A DNA stretch of 64,000 nucleotides from Hedera helix. Taxonomy: Eukaryota > Streptophyta > Magnoliopsida > Apiales > Araliaceae. A model generated the notes under the pieces. It worked only from the letters and a program-made list of their open reading frames with translations, searched no databases and had not been told where the DNA came from. Shown here piece after piece: positions 58,868 to 64,000 of this stretch (within the stretch, counting starts at the first letter, position 1; each line of letters opens with the position of its first letter). Both the position numbers and the translations under genes were made by a program. The stretch is taken from positions 37,154,498 to 37,218,497 of the forward strand of contig OX359267.1 in NCBI GenBank assembly GCA_947179155.2, given 5' to 3'.

Positions 58868-61866
58868 TTATTATTTGTTTGCGTCGATTTAATTCTCAAC
58901 ATTATCATGTGTAAATTTATAATATTTTTAATTGTTAGTATAAAAGAATTGATGAAATCAATGGGGATGGAGTTTATAGAATTTATTTTTAATTGTTAGT
59001 ATAAAAGAATTGATGAAATCAATGAGGATGGAGTTTATAGAATTTATAGAACCTGTAGTTGTCGATGTTAGTGTTTATTTAGTTACCAGTGTTTGCAGGT
59101 TTTTCGATAACAGTGTTTGTTGCGTTTGTATAGTGTTTTAGAATTTTTTAGTTGAAGGAAAAAAAATAAATTAGAGAAGAGAAGAAAAGAAAAGAAAAGA
59201 GAAAATCTTAAATTTCCCCCCCTTCACTTTCTTTTCTTTTCTCTCCAAATTAGAACTTCAAAACAGGGTTAGACTTCTAAACACACCAAACTCAATGCAT
59301 AATTTTTTATGCAATGTATTTAACTCTCAAAAATTATGTTTATGAGTCAAATATATTGAATTTAAAATAAACCACTTCTAAACAAGCAAAATTTTAGAAT
59401 GCATTTAAATTTTCAAAACACCAACTTACAAAACACACTATACCCAAACAAGCAAACAAGTTATATCCTACGACGTATCAACTTTATTTTATTTATTTTA
59501 TATCCTACGACGTATCAACTTTATTTTATTTATTTTACTTTTTATTCTTCCTTCTATTTAATCAGTATATAAGTAGGAATTTTGGTCATGTGTCACTATC
59601 GATATTAGTGGTTCCAATTCGTATCATCTTTAAGTTGGCATCGCTTAGTAGCCTTAACCTCCATTGTCGGCACACACAAACATCAAATCCGAATGCTCCA
59701 TTGGAGATCCTTCCAACATGAACTAATATTCAGATGAAAGGTGCTGTCAATGCTCGCGTAGCTAGTCACATTCTTCTTTCTATTTCTTTTGGAACTATAA
59801 GGTCAATTATTTTGCAATTTGCATGGTACATTGCTACTTCCATCGGTTTAAAATTTTAAAATATATATATTTTTAGTTTATTCTAAAATTAGAGACACTA
59901 GTACTTGGTGGCACACGCATTGCATGTGTAAATTATGTAGAGTAAAATACGAATTATATAAAATTTGAAGGACTAAATAAAAAGATAAAAAGGATAAAAT
60001 AAGAATTATCTTAAAAATTGAAGGGTATTTTAGAAAAAACAAAAAGACTTCAAAAATTAATTATTTACAGCAAATCCTGTCCTCCTACTTTACGTATTCG
60101 ATATTTATAATGTTAGCATATAAATTGATCAGATATTCTTGAACCTTAACATGCCATAACTTATTGTATCTACGTAGGCGGTGTATTATTATGCCACTAT
60201 TATTATATTTTTAATAAAGGATGTATTTGAATTTTTTTTATTTTTTTATATCGTCATTATAAAATTTTAGTTTTAATTTTAGAACAAATGGAGTAGAAGA
60301 GACGAAGTTTCTTGGCCAAATTGATCAAGAAAATGTTAACGAGAACTAACTTAATCATATGCAAGTTTTACAAATTGTTGAACTCTGAAAGTGTATCCTT
60401 CTATTAAGAAAATATTGCAAAAAAGAAAAAACGGAAAAGGAATTTCAGTATTAATGATACTACATCTTTTATTTGAATATATGCGTACAATTGGTTCATA
60501 TCCTCCAAATTACAAGTTTAATGTTAGCGGCCCATCGATAATGATAGATGAATATTTATATTGACAAACTAAATATGTATTTAACGATTTTTTTACACCT
60601 ATTTCAACAATACATTGAATTTTAATTACATTTATTACTCTGACAAATACAATATTGGATAGAAAAAGTATGAAATTTTATTAAACTTCTTACAAACAAA
60701 TTACAAAGGGTCTCGACTCCTATTTGTTATATTTTTTAATCCAATTTTTATAATATTATTAGGATATCACAAGTGAGTTGTAATCCAATATTAGAGAAAT
60801 AATAAAAGTGTGACTAAATATACTTGAATAGGCCCACGACATAATGGTTTAAGTTTTGGATTCAAGTTGGGTTCTAAACATGTGTGTTAGTGCCTTGTAT
60901 CCGCACACGTGACGCGTAGGCTCCTCGATTTTCTCCCAATAACTAGTATCAGAGTTACAAAAGATTGATTTCGACTTGGTAAATCTCTTCAAAAGATATG
61001 CGATTTGGTGGTTTGATTTAGTTTTACAAGGTTTTACAAATACAAACATGACAAGTTCTGAAAAGAAAAAGTCTACTTTGAGGTGTTTGTTTACTTCTGT
61101 AGGAGGAGCTGTGTCATGACAGTCCAAATTACAAAAGTGTGTTATTTTGTCTACAATTGAGTCAGAATACATTACTGTTACGAAAGTAGGCAAATAGATG
61201 TTAAGATTGACACGATTTCTCTAAGAGTTGGGTTTGACACGGGATGAATATATGGTTTATTATGATAGTTAGAGTGCAACTGACTTGGCAAAGAATGTCA
61301 CTTATTATAATCGTACACAGATGTTTGTTATCATTGACTTCGAGAATTGATGAGAAAGTAATTGATGAAAGTAAAGAAAGTTTATACTAATGAGAACCTC
61401 TTGGACATGTTGACAAGGTTATGATTCGCGATAAACTTGAGTTTTGCAAGGAGTTGCCCGAGATAGTTTCAAAGTGACGGGGTCATGGTAAAAGCCTCCC
61501 TCTTATAGATTTGGAGGGGTAGATTATTGGGTTTGTGGGGTCCAAATTCATTAGATTATGCTAATTAAAATTAAAAATATTTTAATTTATTATATGGTGT
61601 CTCATGAGCACCAAAATTATGAGAGTTTTGAGATGTTACATAGCCCAGAGATGATAGAGTTCCAGACCTCAGTGGAGTTCCTTCTTCATTACAGAATGTC
61701 GCAGTTAGAGGATTTTTGAATGAAGATGTGACTGATACAGATGTGCATGATATGATGGTGATTGGTCAGATGCAGAGAGTGTTGAGTGGGGGGAGCAACC
61801 CCCTCATCTTGATATTGAAAAATCTCAACTTAATTAGGAGATCCATGAGAGAGTGTGTGCAATTAG
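58868..61866. repeat. Duplicated flank, copy 2 (paired with 43063-45995)
   Basis: Same content as copy 1: Copia-type LTR end, MITE (about 59106-59467), short ORF at 59733-59858, deleted Copia element (LTR about 60757-60942, Met primer site about 60943-60954, RNase H tail, linker to 61866). A 60 bp stretch (TTTTTAATTGTTAGTATAAA) is present twice at about 58926-59046. Near-identity to copy 1 shows a recent event. Confidence 0.9.
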
Positions 61867-62606
61867 TGATAAGTAGGATTTTATTCCTATTTATTAGTTA
61901 TTTTTAGGCTTAATTAATTGTGAGTTTTTAAGTATTTTTAGTGTTTTAGGTCATTTTATATAATTTATGTAATTTTATGTGTTTTTATTATTTTTAGTAT
62001 TTTTATATTATTTTTAATGTTTTTTATTTTATTTTATAGGAATTAATTAAAGCTTGGAGGGCAAAATTGTAAATTTAGCAAGTCTAGTGGCAGAACCGTA
62101 ATTTTAGGAACAAGGTGGTTCGCGCCATGCGCACGAGAAGGTGAAGTTGTAATCAGTGCGACGCCATTTTGGGCACACAGAAGTAACAGGAGCAACAGTC
62201 CGCGCAATGCGCGGTCGGCAGTAGGAACAGTTAGCCGTGCCATGCGCGCATAGAAGAAACTGACGAAACTGGCACGACGTCGTTTTCTTTCTGGGATGAG
62301 TAAAGGAAACGCTGCGCAATGCGCGGCTGGAGTCTGACCGGTCAAAATACGCGAAGGCAGTGTTTGGCTATGTGTTATTGCTGCAGAACGAGATTATTCG
62401 CGATTTTGAGCTTTAATTTGATTCCAAATTGGATTTTAATTCCACATTAGCTTAGGATTATTATTGTACTTCTATAAATATATTAGGAGAGCACATTAAA
62501 AAATTTTTATTAGCAGAATATTAGAGATAATTATGAGCTCTTTCTCTCTCTAAGGTGTATCATATCTCTCTCAATTCTTTTGCATCATATTATTATTATT
62601 ATTATT

Positions 62607-62650
<44 letters not shown>

Positions 62651-63468
62651 TATTATTATTATGTTTGGCTAATTTTTATTTATTCAGTTCTAGGGGATTT
62701 TAAACCCAATTACAATTAGTGGATAAATTGATTCAGTAATATTATTTATTCTTCCTCATATGAAATTATTTGTGATAATCTGTTTTAATTGCTTTTTGAT
62801 ATTAAAGTTGGTTTGTTTGATTAGAGCTCATTAGATTGATCAAATTATTATCAATTGCTAGATTTAGGAATTATATTACGTGTAATTGATATTGTTCCTA
62901 ATTGTTGGTAGTGAATAGTGATAAATGATTGTGGTTAATCTTTTGTTTATTGCTATGGTTATCATGATATGAGTGAAATAATCCAAGCTTATGAGATTGT
63001 TGCTTAGAATAATCTAATTTTCTTGTGATTAATGCTTCCATTATATTAAATTTAGAGAGCCCGTTCTAGGTTGTATAATGGTTAGAATCTAATAAAGAAC
63101 ATGTTTTGTTAGATTAAAATTAAAGGAAATTACAGGTAGCAGAGCTTATTGTTGCTTAAGATTATTAGTTTCATGCGAGAATATAAATATATATTGATTG
63201 ATTGATCTAATTAATTGTAAGGGTGTGAATGAACTGAAGAACTGAATATTTTAATTTATTGATTAATCTTATTAATTTATTTTTGTTTATTTAGTTACTT
63301 ATAGTTAATTCAAAAAATCCCCCTATTTATTTATTGTTATTTAGAATAGAAATTATTATAATATATTGAAGCAATATCACTTTTTGTGGGTTCGACACTT
63401 GCTTGCTATTATACTGATTTTGTGATTAAAAGTAATGATTAATTTTGTAGTGTTAACGACAGCTTCCA
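61867..63468 (+). mobile_element. LTR-C, solo LTR of the second Athila-like family member
   Basis: TGATAAGTAGG to CAGCTTCCA, 1602 bp. ATTAG flanks both sides (61862-61866 and 63469-63473). No primer site follows; instead the Copia reading frame broken at ATTAG resumes. TATA box TCTATAAATA near 62472. It holds an (ATT)(ATC)(ATT) run at about 62586-62662. Confidence 0.9.
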
Positions 63469-63625
63469 ATTAGCCAAGTATCATTCATCAGAATATCTAT
63501 TAGTTGTTAAAGTGGGAGAGCTCTGGATGTGATGAACTCACTTGTAAATGAGAAATTGTTAGAATATCACAAGTGAGTTGGAATACTACATCAGAGAAAT
63601 AATAAAAATGTGAAGGATTAATATA
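63469..63625 (+). pseudogene. Continuation of the deleted Copia-type element and start of its 3' LTR
   Basis: The first bases give AKYHSSEYLLVV, the conserved start of Copia RT-side sequence that follows the linker at 61866. After CTTGTAAATGAGAAAT (polypurine-like) the 3' LTR begins TGTTAGAATATCACAAG (63557), matching 44886 and 60757. It is cut after about 69 bp by the CACTA element. Confidence 0.7.
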
Positions 63626-64000
63626 CACTACAAGAAAAGGGTCTCTCAGCGGCCAAACATATCAGCGACCGCAATAATCGGTCGTTAATATTATTATTAG
63701 CGACCGCTAATAGCGACTACAATTCAATCCGGTCACTATCAGTATTAGTGACTGCAAAAGTAGTCGCTAATAAAATTTAGGCACAGGGAGTGGCGGGGAT
63801 GTTTTATGCAACGAAAAATTATCAGTGATCGCTTGGCGGTCGCTAATACTTCTACGTCAAGAATTCTCACCAACTGACTGTTGTTGTAGAAAGAAGTCAT
63901 TGATGAGATTTAATCTCAATAAGAAACCCAACAGTCGGTAGTCAGACAGAAGAGTGGAAAGAAGAAAGAGAGAAGAAGAAAAGAGAAGAAGAAGAGAGAG
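63626..64000 (+). mobile_element. CACTA (En/Spm) transposon, left end
   Basis: CACTACAAGAAAAGGG is the classic CACTA terminus. Within 230 bp there are about eight subterminal repeats of AGCGACCGC, GGTCGCTAAT and variants in both orientations, as expected for transposase binding. The element runs beyond the window; the last 100 bp are rich in AGAAGAAG. The target is a Copia-type LTR. Confidence 0.85.

Noticed and set aside
58309..62345. Minus-strand ORFs of 71-105 residues recurring in LTR-A, LTR-B and LTR-C
   Set aside because: They recur because the LTRs are copies; they are antisense to the LTR promoter region, lie in several frames at once and owe their length to GC-rich sequence.

Overview
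The window is plant nuclear DNA, most likely from an angiosperm and probably a eudicot. It is AT-rich and holds no convincing host gene. Almost every stretch belongs to a transposable element, and the elements are nested in one another. The species cannot be named from the sequence. The density of Ty3/gypsy elements, solo LTRs and decayed coding regions suggests old, low-recombination heterochromatin. All names rest on motif recognition by eye; no database search was run.

Left part (1-10.9 kb): a minus-strand Tat-lineage Ty3/gypsy element (LTR 10420-10900, gag, protease, RT, two RNase H domains, integrase, and an antisense coiled-coil ORF at 1-580). A 4 kb solo LTR (3825-7801) splits its pol. 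Next (10.9-18.8 kb) come a long-TIR Mutator-like element full of short palindromes with its own nested solo LTR (12717-14559), a foldback element (14674-16062) built from another palindromic repeat, and a 150 bp Mutator-type MITE with a perfect 9 bp target duplication (TSD). A 4.4 kb solo LTR with a perfect TSD (18823-23253) follows.

Centre (24.1-39.2 kb): a complete but decayed 15.1 kb Athila-like Ty3/gypsy element with a perfect CCTTC TSD. It has LTRs, a tRNA-Asp-like primer site, gag-pol and an env-like ORF. A hAT-type MITE sits in its 5' LTR, and a 3 kb Copia-type solo LTR (TSD GAGAG) splits the env-like ORF. Right of it lie a 1.14 kb Mutator-like element and a small Copia-type LTR pair (41423-43097).

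Right part (43.0-64.0 kb): a second Athila-like element (45996 to about 58866) with a 3.9 kb solo LTR in its gag. Its left flank (43063-45995) is repeated at 58868-61866, followed by a third, solo copy of the same LTR (61867-63468). The ATTAG flanks before LTR-A and after LTR-C match. This fits a tandem duplication of about 15.8 kb, followed by LTR-LTR recombination in the second copy. The window ends in the start of a CACTA transposon (63626 onward).

Most unusual signals: (1) the motif ATCGTAGAG in dense arrays in two LTRs of apparently unrelated superfamilies (5.3-5.8 kb and 33.3-34.3 kb); (2) several unrelated elements each carrying their own array of short palindromes; (3) the duplication plus solo-LTR history of the right third; (4) a GC-rich double palindrome in a very AT-rich LTR.
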